Assembly: GCA_012271225.1 (NCBI GenBank)
Contig: JAAXGS010000024.1
Span: forward strand, 1 to 11,620
Source of the DNA: Dehalococcoidia bacterium
GTDB lineage: Bacteria; Chloroflexota; Dehalococcoidia; UBA6926
DNA: 11,620 nt
Direction: 5' to 3'
Shown here: positions 1 to 8,093 of the stretch, piece by piece
Position numbering within the stretch: position 1 is the stretch's first letter
Layout: every line of letters begins with the position of its first letter
Program-made: the position numbers and the translations under genes
The notes under the pieces: model-generated
What the model was told of the DNA's origin: nothing
Seen by the model: only the letters and a program-made list of their open reading frames with translations
Database searches by the model: none

Positions 1-1091
1 TTGCGGCGCGCCAGCCCTGCCATGTCCCTCACCCCCTCACGCCCGGTCTGCTGCTGCACGGCCAGCAACACCATAAAGGCCACCATGGTGGACGCCGCAT
101 AGCTGACGATGTGAATCAACATACCGGCGGCGGGTTTGGCGGGGTCCGCCGCGCCAAGCGCCGCAATGCCCAGCAGGAGATAGCCCACCTGTCCGATGCT
201 GGAATAGGCCATCAACCGTTTCAGATTCGACTGCAGAATGGCGACGAGGTTGCCGAGCATCATGCTCAGGACGGCCAGCAGGATGAATATCCAGTCCCAG
301 AAGAGGACGACGGGCTCCAACGCAACGGCGACAAGGCGAATGAGCAGCGCAAACCCCGCCGCCTTTGACGCGGCGGCAAGATACGCCGTGATGGGGATGG
401 GCGCGCCCTCATAGACGTCCGGCGTCCACATGTGAAACGGCACGGCGGCCACTTTGAAACCGAGCCCGGCGGTCAACATCGCCAGCGCGATGATCAGTCC
501 CGGGCTTGTCTCCGCCGCGGCCAGGCCTTGCGCGACGCGGTCGTATCGCGTATCGCCGGTCAGGCCGTAGATGTACGTGATCCCCAGCAGCAGGAACGCG
601 GAGGCCAGAGCCCCAAGCAGAATGTACTTCGTGCCCGCCTCATTCGTGCGACGCTCACGCCACGTGTAGGAGGCGAGGATGTAAAGGGAAAAACTGAGCA
701 GCTCAAGGGAGATGTACGCCGTGATCAACTCCCCCGCCGCCGCCATTCCCATTGCGCCGACCGCCGACATCATGAGCAGGGCGACGAACTCACCGGGGCT
801 GTCAATCGATGTCACAAACCGGGATGATCCCAGAATTGTCACTGCGGCAAGGACAACAAACAGCGCGAAGAAGAAGTAGGAGTAGCTGTCAAATATCAGA
901 ATCCCGCCCGCGAATCGATGCACAGCGCCATCCTGCGTGACCAGAATGACGGCAGCGACAACGGCAAGAGCAGCCGCGCCGGCATACACAAGAAAGGCTC
1001 TCGAAAGGCGCGGGACAATCAGGTCGAGCGTGAACGCGCCAAAGGCAAGACCCGTCACCAGGTAGCCGGGGAGCAGCAGTGACCAGTTCAC
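1..1091 (-). CDS. nuoN: NADH-quinone oxidoreductase subunit N (partial, C-terminus cut by window edge)
   Basis: NuoN is one of the three antiporter-like, proton-pumping membrane subunits of complex I. I translated the minus strand from a GTG at 1091 and found 363 codons open to the window edge; the family is usually near 480-500 residues, so the C-terminus is missing. It reads as a polytopic membrane protein with the key charged channel residues in place: Glu130 in helix 5 (YISLELLSFSLY), Lys213 in helix 7 (GFKVAAVPFHMWTPDVYEGA) and Lys243 in helix 8 (AASKAAGF). The motif LKRLMAYSSIGQVGYLLLG follows near residue 290. The GTG start lies 13 bp after the nuoL stop, behind a weak GGGTGA ribosome site, and no other in-frame start lies closer to nuoL. 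NuoN directly follows NuoL; the usual nuoM between them is absent. Identity is very secure; the exact start is fairly secure. Confidence 0.95.
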   Translation of the reverse strand, partial: MNWSLLLPGYLVTGLAFGAFTLDLIVPRLSRAFLVYAGAAALAVVAAVILVTQDGAVHRFAGGILIFDSYSYFFFALFVVLAAVTILGSSRFVTSIDSPGEFVALLMMSAVGAMGMAAAGELITAYISLELLSFSLYILASYTWRERRTNEAGTKYILLGALASAFLLLGITYIYGLTGDTRYDRVAQGLAAAETSPGLIIALAMLTAGLGFKVAAVPFHMWTPDVYEGAPIPITAYLAAASKAAGFALLIRLVAVALEPVVLFWDWIFILLAVLSMMLGNLVAILQSNLKRLMAYSSIGQVGYLLLGIAALGAADPAKPAAGMLIHIVSYAASTMVAFMVLLAVQQQTGREGVRDMAGLARR

Positions 1092-1104
1092 AGCGTCACC
1101 CGCG

Positions 1105-3039
1105 TCAGGCGCGCTCCGCCAGCGCCGCCACGGCAACGATGATGACCACCGCAATGACGAACACCAGGGCGTAGTTGAAGACGTAGCCGGTCTGCAGGCC
1201 GCGCAGCAGATGCCCCGCGTCCACGGTCCTTGCGGCGCTGCCGTCAACGCCGGCGTCATTCACCACACGCCGGTCGATTTCCCGGATGAGGGCGGCGAAC
1301 GTCAGGACCACACGATCAATCACCCACTGCGCCGCCGCGTCAATGTAGAAGCGGTTGAACACAAGGCGCGGCAGGTTGCCGAACGATTCAAGCGCGGATG
1401 GATCGACACGCTCCTTTTGGTTCCAGTAATTCAGCCCAATCCCAATCCCCGCCACGGCGGTCAGCGTGGAGGCCAGGGCAAGCAACGTGTTGAGATGGAA
1501 CTGGCGATGGCCCTCTGTGAGGAACTCAATGACGTCCCAGCCAAACGTCAAGATGATGCCGAGGACGGCTGCCAGCGCCGCAAGAATCAGCAGGGGCGCG
1601 CCCATCAGGAACGGCGGGTCATGCAGGGTGGGGGCGTGGCGCTCATCGCTGCCCTCCCCTGCTGCGGCCCGGCCGGGCTCTCCCTGCGTCACCACCAGCG
1701 CGAGCCGCGTCATATACAGGGCGCTCAGGAAGGATGCCAGAATTGCGCCGAAGAAAATCACGTAGCCCGCCACAGTCCCGATCTCAAGCGCCGGAGCCAG
1801 CAGCCCCTCCTTGGAGAAGAAACCGCTTAACGGCGGGAATCCGGCAAGCGACACGCTCCCGATGATGAACACCGCCGCCGTCAGCGGCATGGCTCTGCTG
1901 AGACCACGCATCTCATACAGCGAGGCGGCAGAGGCATGAATGGCGTGCAGCGCCGCGCCCGCAGCCAGGAAGAGCAGCGCCTTGAAATACCCGTGTGTCA
2001 GCAGGTGAAAGAGGCCGCCGCTCGGATCCCGATGCGCGGGGTCCGCCACAAGCCCCGCCGCGCCCAGCGCGGCCATCATCAAGCCCAGCTGGCTCACGGT
2101 TGAATAGGCCAGGATTCGTTTGACGTCAATCTCGCCCAGGGCGAGCAGGCCGGCCAGTATGGCCGTCACCACGCCAATCGCCGCCGCAAACCAGAGCACG
2201 GCCGGCGCGGCCACAAAGAGATCGAACATCCGCGCCACCAGAAAAACGCCGGCCGCAACCATCGTCGCCGCGTGGATCAGCGCGCTCACGGGCGTCGGCC
2301 CCTCCATGGCGTCGGGCAGCCAGATATGGAACGGGAACTGCGCGCTCTTGCCCATCGCGCCCAGAAACAGCAGGAACGCCACCAGCGTCGCCTCGCTTCC
2401 GTCCAGGGCCGCAATCACCCCTCGAATATCGAATGTCCCGGAGTATAGATAGGCGAGTATGATGCCGATGAGCAGGCCCACATCGCCAAAGCGGGTGGTG
2501 ATGAACGCCTTCTTTGCCGCCTCCGCCGCCGAGCGCCGTTCCCAATAGAAACCGATCAGCAGGAAGGAGCACAGACCAACCAGCTCCCAGGAGATGTACA
2601 GAAGCAACAGGCTGCCGGTCAGCACCAGCGCCAGCATGGACGCCGCAAACAGTGAATGAGCCGCATAGTACCAGCCGAAGCGCGGCTCTCCCCTCATATA
2701 TTCCAGTGAGTACACCTGAACGGCCAGGGAGACCGACGTAACCAGGATCATCATCATCACGGAGATGCTGTCGACCACATAGCTCAGGCCGAACTCCGCG
2801 CCGCCGGCTGACAGCCATACGATCCTGCCCTCGTATTGCCCGTCCGCCAGATAGTCGCCCAGCGCGCCAAGCGAGCCGATGAAGGCGAGCCCAATCGCTC
2901 CGATGCTCACATAGGACGCGGCCTTTGGAAGGACCTGCAGCCGTCCAACCGCCAGGATGACGAACGCGGCGAGCGGCAGCGCCGCAACAAGCCACGCTCC
3001 TTGCGCGCCGATGGGAATCGCATCGAGCAGGGCCGTCAT
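1105..3039 (-). CDS. nuoL: NADH-quinone oxidoreductase subunit L
   Basis: NuoL is the distal antiporter-like subunit of the complex I membrane arm. It pumps protons and carries the long lateral helix that runs along the arm. The 644-residue product is close to family length (613 in E. coli). Expected channel residues are visible: Glu152 in helix 5 (LLLYISWELVGLCSFLLIG), Lys231 in helix 7 (GKSAQFPFHIWLPDAMEGPT), His256 in the broken helix 8 (SALIHAATMVAAG), Lys353 (HGYFKALLF) and Lys410 in helix 12 (SGFFSKEGLL). The region after about residue 455 is a charged loop, then hydrophobic segments and a long helix, ending in a final transmembrane segment near 620-640, as expected for the lateral helix and its anchor. 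The ATG lies 11 bp after the nuoK stop with only a weak upstream GAG. It is followed by nuoN after 13 bp. No oddities seen. Confidence 0.97.
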   Translation of the reverse strand: MTALLDAIPIGAQGAWLVAALPLAAFVILAVGRLQVLPKAASYVSIGAIGLAFIGSLGALGDYLADGQYEGRIVWLSAGGAEFGLSYVVDSISVMMMILVTSVSLAVQVYSLEYMRGEPRFGWYYAAHSLFAASMLALVLTGSLLLLYISWELVGLCSFLLIGFYWERRSAAEAAKKAFITTRFGDVGLLIGIILAYLYSGTFDIRGVIAALDGSEATLVAFLLFLGAMGKSAQFPFHIWLPDAMEGPTPVSALIHAATMVAAGVFLVARMFDLFVAAPAVLWFAAAIGVVTAILAGLLALGEIDVKRILAYSTVSQLGLMMAALGAAGLVADPAHRDPSGGLFHLLTHGYFKALLFLAAGAALHAIHASAASLYEMRGLSRAMPLTAAVFIIGSVSLAGFPPLSGFFSKEGLLAPALEIGTVAGYVIFFGAILASFLSALYMTRLALVVTQGEPGRAAAGEGSDERHAPTLHDPPFLMGAPLLILAALAAVLGIILTFGWDVIEFLTEGHRQFHLNTLLALASTLTAVAGIGIGLNYWNQKERVDPSALESFGNLPRLVFNRFYIDAAAQWVIDRVVLTFAALIREIDRRVVNDAGVDGSAARTVDAGHLLRGLQTGYVFNYALVFVIAVVIIVAVAALAERA

Positions 3040-3050
3040 CGGGGTACTCG

Positions 3051-3359
3051 TTATTGCTGTAACGTGGAGATGCGGTCCAAGTTGACCGTCTCCCAGTTTC
3101 TGAACATCCGCAGCACGATGGCGAGCGCGAGACCAACCTCCGCCGCCGCAATGGTGATCACGAAGATGATGAGCACGTGCGCGATGGCCTCAGTGCCCGC
3201 GACGTACCGCGCGAACGCGATGAGGTGGACATTGACGGCGTTCAGCATCAGCTCAATGGACATCAGGACGAGAACGGCGTTCCTGCGAGCCAGCACGCCG
3301 TACAGGCCGAGGCAGAACAGCGCCGCTCCCAGAATCAGCATGAACTCAAGCGATGTCAT
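3051..3359 (-). CDS. nuoK: NADH-quinone oxidoreductase subunit K
   Basis: NuoK is a small three-helix membrane subunit (MrpC/MnhC-like) that provides part of the central proton path of complex I. The product is 102 residues, close to the family size of about 100. Both conserved membrane glutamates are present: Glu36 in SIELMLNAVN and Glu74 in AAAEVGLALAI, matching E. coli Glu36 and Glu72. The ATG overlaps the nuoJ stop as ATGA, so translation is probably coupled. The C-terminal tail after residue 85 is short and polar. Identity is secure from length, motifs and position between nuoJ and nuoL. Confidence 0.97.
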   Translation of the reverse strand: MTSLEFMLILGAALFCLGLYGVLARRNAVLVLMSIELMLNAVNVHLIAFARYVAGTEAIAHVLIIFVITIAAAEVGLALAIVLRMFRNWETVNLDRISTLQQ

Positions 3360-3856
3360 GCGCCCTCGCGGCCACTCCTGGTAAGCACAACCGCCCCGAT
3401 GAGCGCCACAAGGAGCACCAGCGAGGCGATCTCAAAGGGAATCAGGAAATCGCTGAACAGCAACTCGCTCAGCGCCGTGAACTCCGCCATTGGATCGGAT
3501 GAGGCGTCCCGGGTCCTCCACGGCGTTGACAGGGCGGTGGCCGTCAGCAAGATGAACAGCCCAAAGCAGGCCATCGCCGCCAGAGGCCGTTGTTGATTAT
3601 CCTGCTGATGCGCCTGCTCCGGCGCGCGCGTCAACATGATGGCGAAGAGCAGCACAATGGTGATCGCTCCGCCGTAGATCAGAATTTGGGCCAGCGCGAT
3701 GAACTCCGCAAGCATCATCAGAAACAGGCCCGCGACGCCAACGAGGGAAAGCAGCAGAAAGACGGCCGCGTACACAACGCTCCGCGTCGCGACAACGCCG
3801 ACCGCCCCGGCGACCGTGATGATTCCCACCGCGCCCAGGATCGCCGCCGCGATCAT
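3356..3856 (-). CDS. nuoJ: NADH-quinone oxidoreductase subunit J
   Basis: NuoJ is a five-helix membrane subunit near the quinone end of complex I; its third helix links quinone chemistry to the proton channels. The product is 166 residues, typical for the family. The signature third helix is clear: LAEFIALAQILIYGGAITIVL at about residues 49-69, with Glu51 and Tyr61 in the conserved positions. A polar loop at about 80-95 and a final hydrophobic segment near 140-160 complete the fold. Its ATG overlaps the nuoI stop as ATGA and its own stop overlaps nuoK as ATGA, so it sits inside a coupled translational chain. Confidence 0.96.
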   Translation of the reverse strand: MIAAAILGAVGIITVAGAVGVVATRSVVYAAVFLLLSLVGVAGLFLMMLAEFIALAQILIYGGAITIVLLFAIMLTRAPEQAHQQDNQQRPLAAMACFGLFILLTATALSTPWRTRDASSDPMAEFTALSELLFSDFLIPFEIASLVLLVALIGAVVLTRSGREGA

Positions 3857-4776
3857 TCCCGATCCGCCTCGGATTGATTATCGGCGGCGTCCGGTTCGCC
3901 CTGGGAGGTATCCGCGGCGCTTGTCTCCACGGTCTCTCCACGCTCCGCAGCACGCTGCGCCCGCAACTCCGCCACGCGACGGCGCGCCTCCGCAACCCGC
4001 TCATCGCCTGCGCCTGTTTCTGCCGGCGGCGCGGCGCCTGTCTCTCCGGTTTCTCCACGCTCCGCCGCCCGCTGCGCACGCAACTCCGCCGCCCGACGGC
4101 GCGCCTCCGCAACCCGCTCATCGCCTGCGCTCGCTTCTGAGGGCGGCGCGGCGCTCGCCTCTCCGGTCTCTCCCCGCTCCGCCGCACGCTGCGCACGCAA
4201 CTCCGCCGCCCGACGGCGAGCGGCGGCGACGCGATCCTCGCCCTCCGCGGCGTCTCCGGCGCCGGTGGCGGCCGTTCCGCCTCCCTGGGCCGCGGCCCGA
4301 CGCTGGGATTTGCGCGCCTCCGGCGGAGACCACCGCCCCCTGGCCTCCTGCTCACGCCCGCTTTCAAGCAGGGCCTCAAGATCCAAAACGAGGTTTGGTC
4401 GGGCGTATTGGCTTGCGTCAAAGTTGTCGGACATGATGATGGCGTCAAAGTTGCAGTACTCGACGCACAGGCCGCACATGATGCAGTCGGCAACGTTCAA
4501 CTCAAAATAATCGACGATCTTGCGGCGGGAGCTATCGCCCTCGGCGTGTTTCGGATTGTCCATCATGGCCACGTCGATACAGTCCGTGGGGCAGATCCGC
4601 ATACAGACCAGGCAGCCGGTGCAGTACGGCTCAGGCACGTCCTTGTCCCACGTCAGGACCGGATGGGCCATGAATCGGGGCGTCAGCGCGGGCGCGACCG
4701 TTGGATACTCCGCGGTGACCGGCGGACGAAACGCCAGCTTCATGGTTGTAATCAGACTCTTGAATGTGCCCAACAT
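3853..4776 (-). CDS. nuoI: NADH-quinone oxidoreductase subunit I with long repeat-bearing C-terminal extension
   Basis: NuoI is the ferredoxin-like subunit that carries clusters N6a and N6b and passes electrons towards NuoB. Two canonical 4Fe-4S motifs are present: Cys52, 55, 58 and 62 (CTGCLVCMRICP) and Cys98, 101, 104 and 108 (CIMCGLCVEYCN). The second motif ends in Asn109 where Pro is common. I chose the ATG at 4776, two bases after the nuoH stop with GAGGTGG upstream, which gives 307 residues. Family members such as E. coli NuoI have about 180, so roughly 125 residues after position 140 are extra. This tail is rich in Ala, Arg and Glu and holds three 39-residue tandem repeats (core ARRRAAELRAQRAAERGET), predicted here by eye to be helical and possibly coiled-coil. 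The tail ends in an acidic segment. An in-frame GTG five codons upstream is an alternative start. The function of the extension is unknown. Confidence 0.95.
   Translation of the reverse strand: MLGTFKSLITTMKLAFRPPVTAEYPTVAPALTPRFMAHPVLTWDKDVPEPYCTGCLVCMRICPTDCIDVAMMDNPKHAEGDSSRRKIVDYFELNVADCIMCGLCVEYCNFDAIIMSDNFDASQYARPNLVLDLEALLESGREQEARGRWSPPEARKSQRRAAAQGGGTAATGAGDAAEGEDRVAAARRRAAELRAQRAAERGETGEASAAPPSEASAGDERVAEARRRAAELRAQRAAERGETGETGAAPPAETGAGDERVAEARRRVAELRAQRAAERGETVETSAADTSQGEPDAADNQSEADRE
3913..4239 (-). repeat. Tandem 117-bp coding repeat in the nuoI tail (2 full units and 1 partial)
   Basis: In-frame units of 39 codons lie at 4123-4239, 4006-4122 and 3913-4005 (the last about 31 codons before it diverges). 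Units one and two match at about 31 of 39 residues; units two and three match at about 28 of 31. The DNA is also highly similar, including many third positions, so the array probably arose by recent tandem duplication rather than by selection on protein sequence alone. Each unit encodes a charged helix-like stretch (RVAEARRRAAELRAQRAAER), then GET and an Ala/Pro/Ser-rich linker. Confidence 0.9.
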
Positions 4777-4778
4777 GT

Positions 4779-5903
4779 CTACTGTGCCCACCTCTGCCTG
4801 AACTGATTGAGCCGCTGCTCTCTGCGCCGCTGAATGATGAAACCCGTCACCACCGCGAGGGCGATGCTGACCACACTGATTATCCCGCCTGCCAGCCACA
4901 GTTCCCAGTCGTTCCGCTGCTGCGCGTAGACGACGGTCGCCACGACAACCAGGTTCACAAGAGACGCCGGAATGGCCAGTTTCCACGCGAACGCCATCAA
5001 CTGGTCGATGCGCAGACGCGGCAGCGGCGCCCGTATCCAGAACACCAGGAGAATGATCGCGGAGATTTTCAGAATGAGATAGAGCGGCTGCAGCGGCGGA
5101 AACTGATCTGAGAACGGCCCGTTCCAGCCCCCCAGAAAGAGAATCGCCGCCAGAAAGGCCATCGTCGCCAGGCCTGCGTATTCCGTCAGGAAGAACACGC
5201 CCCACCGGATGCCGGAATACTCCACAAACGCGCCTCCAACGATCTCCTCTTCGGCGTGGGGGATGTCGAACGGGATGCGCGCCGTTTCCGCAAGCGCGCC
5301 AACCAGAAACAGCGCGAACCCCAACGGCATGATCAGGAGGTAGGGCACGCCGCCCTGCGCCTCCACAATGCCCGCAAGACTGAACGGACGATCCGTCGCC
5401 GTCTGGGCGAGAAGCCCGACGGCGAGAACGGCAAACACCAGCGGCAGCTCATAGCTGATGAGCTGAGCGGCGTTCCGGGCGCTCCCCAAGAGCGCGTATT
5501 TGTTGTTCGATGCCCAGCCCGCCAGCACATGCCCCACAACGGAGAGGCCCAGAATCGCAACCACATAGAACAGGCCGATATCCAGGTCACTCAGGATCAG
5601 GCCGGATGAAAACGGGAGAACCATCCACAACATGAAGATTGGGGTGAAGATCAGGAGGGGCGCGAGATAGAAGATGAGGCGATTCACAGAGCCCGGCCGG
5701 ACGTCCTCCTTGAGCATCAGCTTGACGGCATCCGCCGCCGTCTGCAGGATGCCGGACGGCCCCGTGCGGGACGGCCCCACGCGCTGCTGCAACCGGGCCA
5801 GCGCCTTGCGTTCCGCCCAGATCACGCCAAGCACCACGGTCAACACGCCGTTGAACAGCACAAAGACAATGACGGCGATGGTGATGAGGTCAAGCAGCGT
5901 CAC
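4779..5903 (-). CDS. nuoH: NADH-quinone oxidoreductase subunit H
   Basis: NuoH joins the hydrophilic and membrane arms of complex I and, with NuoB and NuoD, forms the quinone chamber. Family signatures are clear: QQRVGPSRTGPSGILQTAAD at about residues 39-58, LLGSARNAAQLISYELPL near 138-155, and AETARIPFDIPHAEEEIVGG with EYSG near 205-230. The product has 374 residues against about 325 in E. coli. The extra length is at the C-terminus, where one more hydrophobic helix (near 320-345) and a basic tail are seen. Additional C-terminal helices occur in some bacterial NuoH proteins, so I treat this as normal variation. The start is GTG at 5903, overlapping the nuoD stop as GTGA, with GAGGTGG a few bases upstream. 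The next gene, nuoI, begins two bases after its stop. Confidence 0.96.
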   Translation of the reverse strand: MTLLDLITIAVIVFVLFNGVLTVVLGVIWAERKALARLQQRVGPSRTGPSGILQTAADAVKLMLKEDVRPGSVNRLIFYLAPLLIFTPIFMLWMVLPFSSGLILSDLDIGLFYVVAILGLSVVGHVLAGWASNNKYALLGSARNAAQLISYELPLVFAVLAVGLLAQTATDRPFSLAGIVEAQGGVPYLLIMPLGFALFLVGALAETARIPFDIPHAEEEIVGGAFVEYSGIRWGVFFLTEYAGLATMAFLAAILFLGGWNGPFSDQFPPLQPLYLILKISAIILLVFWIRAPLPRLRIDQLMAFAWKLAIPASLVNLVVVATVVYAQQRNDWELWLAGGIISVVSIALAVVTGFIIQRRREQRLNQFRQRWAQ

Positions 5904-7045
5904 CGATCCACCTCACCCAGGATGATGTCCAGCGACCCCAGGATAACCGTCGCGTCGGCCAGATACATGCCGCGCACCATGTCCGCAAGCGCCATCAGGT
6001 TGCAGAAGCTCGGCCCGCGGATCTTGAGCCGGTATGGCGTGACTGTGCCGCCGGAGGACACCAGGTACACACCAAGATCGCCGCGCGGGTTCTCTCCATG
6101 CACGTACACGTCACCCTGCGGCGGCCTGATGATGCGCGGCACGCGGCCCATGACCGGCCCATCGGGCAGTCTGGTGAGCGCCTGATCCACAATGGCGATT
6201 GACTGCTCAATCTCAAGCATCCGCACCATGTAGCGGTCATAGCAATCGCCGTGCTGTCCCGTCGGCGCCCTGAAATCAAGCTCCTCATAGATGGAATACG
6301 GGTCCGCCTTGCGCACGTCATAGTCGATCCCCGCCGCCCGCAGCACGGGGCCGGTGACGCCGTAGTCCAACAGGTCATCCGGCGGGATTGCGCCGACGCC
6401 GGCCGTCCGCTCAATGAATATCTCGCTCTCCGTCAGCGTGGCCCGCGCCTCCTCATACCCGCTCCGCAGTTGATCCAGCAGCGCGCGCACGGCCGGCGTA
6501 AATCCGTCCGGCAGGTCCTCCTTGACGCCGCCGATGCGGAAGTAGTTGTGCATCATGCGCGCGCCGGTGACGCCCTCAAAGATGTGCTGGATACGCTCCC
6601 GATCACGGAACCCGATCATCACGGGGTTCATCGCGCCGATGTCCAGCCCATAGGTGCCGTAGAACAACAGATGGCTCGCGATGCGGTTGAGCTCCGAGAG
6701 AATCAGGCGAATGTGCTCCGCGCGCGGCGGCACCTCCACGCCCATCGCCTTTTCCACAGCGCGCACGTACACCCATTCATTGTTGAAGTTGGCCACGTAG
6801 TCGAGGCGATCAAACAGCGTCGTGATCTGCTGAAAGTTCTCCCCCTCCGCCAGGCGCTCAGACCCGCGATGCAGGTAGCCGATGTGCGGCGTAACGTCCA
6901 CGATGCGTTCCCCGTCCAGCGTGAGCACCATACGAAAAACGCCGTGCGTCGCGGGGTGCTGCGGCCCCATGTTGATCCGCAGCTCAGCCTGCTCCGTCAT
7001 CGGATCACGCGAGACGCTGGCCGTCATTCCGGCATCAGTCGCCAT
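5900..7045 (-). CDS. nuoD: NADH-quinone oxidoreductase subunit D
   Basis: NuoD is the 49-kDa-type subunit, derived from the large subunit of NiFe hydrogenases, and forms most of the quinone-reduction site. The 381-residue product has the expected N-terminal motif NMGPQHPATHGVFR and the C-terminal ending SLDIILGEVDR. His34 and Tyr83 are spaced exactly like the quinone-binding His38 and Tyr87 of Thermus Nqo4. The hydrogenase metal-binding cysteines are absent, as expected. It is a separate gene from nuoC, not a fused nuoCD. The ATG at 7045 overlaps the end of nuoC by 11 bp and has AGGTGA six bases upstream. Its stop overlaps nuoH, so there is no room for nuoE, nuoF or nuoG here. Confidence 0.97.
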   Translation of the reverse strand: MATDAGMTASVSRDPMTEQAELRINMGPQHPATHGVFRMVLTLDGERIVDVTPHIGYLHRGSERLAEGENFQQITTLFDRLDYVANFNNEWVYVRAVEKAMGVEVPPRAEHIRLILSELNRIASHLLFYGTYGLDIGAMNPVMIGFRDRERIQHIFEGVTGARMMHNYFRIGGVKEDLPDGFTPAVRALLDQLRSGYEEARATLTESEIFIERTAGVGAIPPDDLLDYGVTGPVLRAAGIDYDVRKADPYSIYEELDFRAPTGQHGDCYDRYMVRMLEIEQSIAIVDQALTRLPDGPVMGRVPRIIRPPQGDVYVHGENPRGDLGVYLVSSGGTVTPYRLKIRGPSFCNLMALADMVRGMYLADATVILGSLDIILGEVDR

Positions 7046-7532
7046 AGAAGGTCACCTGTTCAGGGATGTGGTAGCTCTTGCGTCCGGGGAATCCCTCAAA
7101 GCCGTCATACAGGAGAAGCGGCGACAGATCGGGGTGCCCGCGGAACTCCAGGCCAAAGAGGTCGTGCCCCTCCCGCTCATGCCAGTCCGCGCCCCTCCAG
7201 ACCCCGATCGTTGTTGGAACCCAGGGGTCCTCCATCGGCGCGCGGGTCTTGATCACCAGCCGATGGGGATGGTTGAGGGAGGCGAGGTGGTAGACGACTT
7301 CCAACTCATCCTGCCAGTCAACAACAGAGAGGCAGCGCAGGTACGTGAAATTCAGGTCCGGATCGGATTTGAGCGCGCCGCACAATTCGGCGACGGCATC
7401 GCGGGGAACGCGCAACTCCAGCTCATCAAATGAGTACCCCAGGGAGAGGGCGTTGTCAGCCGCAATCTCTCGCACGCGATCCTCAATTGGCGAGGGCGTC
7501 GCGGGCTGCTCAGGCCGATCCCCCGCCGTCAC
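7035..7532 (-). CDS. nuoC: NADH-quinone oxidoreductase subunit C
   Basis: NuoC is the 30-kDa-type peripheral subunit that packs against NuoD in the quinone-reducing arm; it carries no cofactor. The 165-residue product has the family signature near 116-155: HEREGHDLFGLEF, GHPDLSPLLLYDGFEG and a closing RKSY. The start is GTG at 7532, immediately after the nuoB TAG, with GAAGAGGGG seven bases upstream. It overlaps nuoD by 11 bp at its end. The N-terminal 15 residues are Pro- and Ala-rich and probably disordered. Identity is secure. Confidence 0.96.
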   Translation of the reverse strand: MTAGDRPEQPATPSPIEDRVREIAADNALSLGYSFDELELRVPRDAVAELCGALKSDPDLNFTYLRCLSVVDWQDELEVVYHLASLNHPHRLVIKTRAPMEDPWVPTTIGVWRGADWHEREGHDLFGLEFRGHPDLSPLLLYDGFEGFPGRKSYHIPEQVTFYGD

Positions 7533-8093
7533 CTACAGGCCCCTCTTCAGGCGCGGTTCGTTCTGAATCTTGCGCTGCAGTTCCAGAATGCCGTGCTGCA
7601 GCGCCTCCGGCCGCGGCGGACACCCCGGCACATACACATCCACCGGGATGATCTGGTCAACGCCCATGACAACGGAGTAGGAGCGCACATACGGCCCGCC
7701 GCACGTCGCGCAGGACCCCATCGCGATAACCCACTTCGGCGCCGGCATCTGCTCATACAGCAGCTTGATCGGTTCCGCCATCTTTTTGACCACGGTGCCC
7801 GCAACGATCATGACGTCCGACTGCCGGGGCGAGGGCCACGTCACGACGCCGTATCGGTCGAAGTCGTGCTTCGGCATATAGGCGGAGATCATCTCAATGG
7901 CGCAGCACGCCAGGCCGAACGTGAGCGGCCAGAGCGATGACTTGCGTGCCATCGCAAAAAGCTCCTCGGTCTTCAGCGTGATGACGCCGGACAGGCCGCT
8001 CTTCTGATGCGCGGCCACGGACTGCAGGGCGCTTCTCGATTCCGGGGTGCTCAACGGCGGGACGCCCGGCGCTCCCATTCCCTGATTGTTCAT
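7533..8093 (-). CDS. nuoB: NADH-quinone oxidoreductase subunit B
   Basis: NuoB holds cluster N2, the last iron-sulfur cluster before quinone. With the ATG at 8093 the product is 186 residues. The four N2 ligands are visible: tandem Cys63-Cys64 in GLACCAIEM, Cys128 in GSCATCGG and Cys158 in VPGCPPRPEAL. I prefer 8093 because it forms an ATGA overlap with the nuoA stop, as at other junctions here. An ATG at 8120 would add nine residues and a 31-bp overlap, and an ATG at 8078 would remove five; the ribosome sites do not decide clearly. About 40 poorly conserved residues precede the core fold. The protein is peripheral, on the cytoplasmic side. Confidence 0.95.
   Translation of the reverse strand: MNNQGMGAPGVPPLSTPESRSALQSVAAHQKSGLSGVITLKTEELFAMARKSSLWPLTFGLACCAIEMISAYMPKHDFDRYGVVTWPSPRQSDVMIVAGTVVKKMAEPIKLLYEQMPAPKWVIAMGSCATCGGPYVRSYSVVMGVDQIIPVDVYVPGCPPRPEALQHGILELQRKIQNEPRLKRGL

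Noticed and set aside
2126..3151. 341-codon minus-strand frame
   Set aside because: Off-frame reading across nuoL and the end of nuoK; both real genes have full family motifs in their own frames.
3913..4239. The 117-bp direct repeats as a CRISPR array
   Set aside because: Units are contiguous, in frame and continuous with the NuoI protein, with no variable spacers; this is a coding tandem repeat.
3699..4436. 245-codon plus-strand frame rich in Pro, Arg and Ala
   Set aside because: Antisense shadow of the nuoI repeats and nuoJ; composition is a by-product of GC-rich repeats, with no recognisable domain.
3597..4493. 298-codon minus-strand frame
   Set aside because: It lies in another frame of nuoI and nuoJ; its Arg- and Pro-rich repeats are the off-frame reading of the nuoI repeat array.
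4777..5205. Longer nuoI starting far upstream at 5205
   Set aside because: It would run off-frame through most of nuoH. The ATG at 4776 gives the normal NuoI N-terminus right after the nuoH stop.
6251..7252. 333-codon plus-strand frame
   Set aside because: Antisense to nuoD and nuoC, rich in His and Arg, without family signature; a GC-rich shadow.
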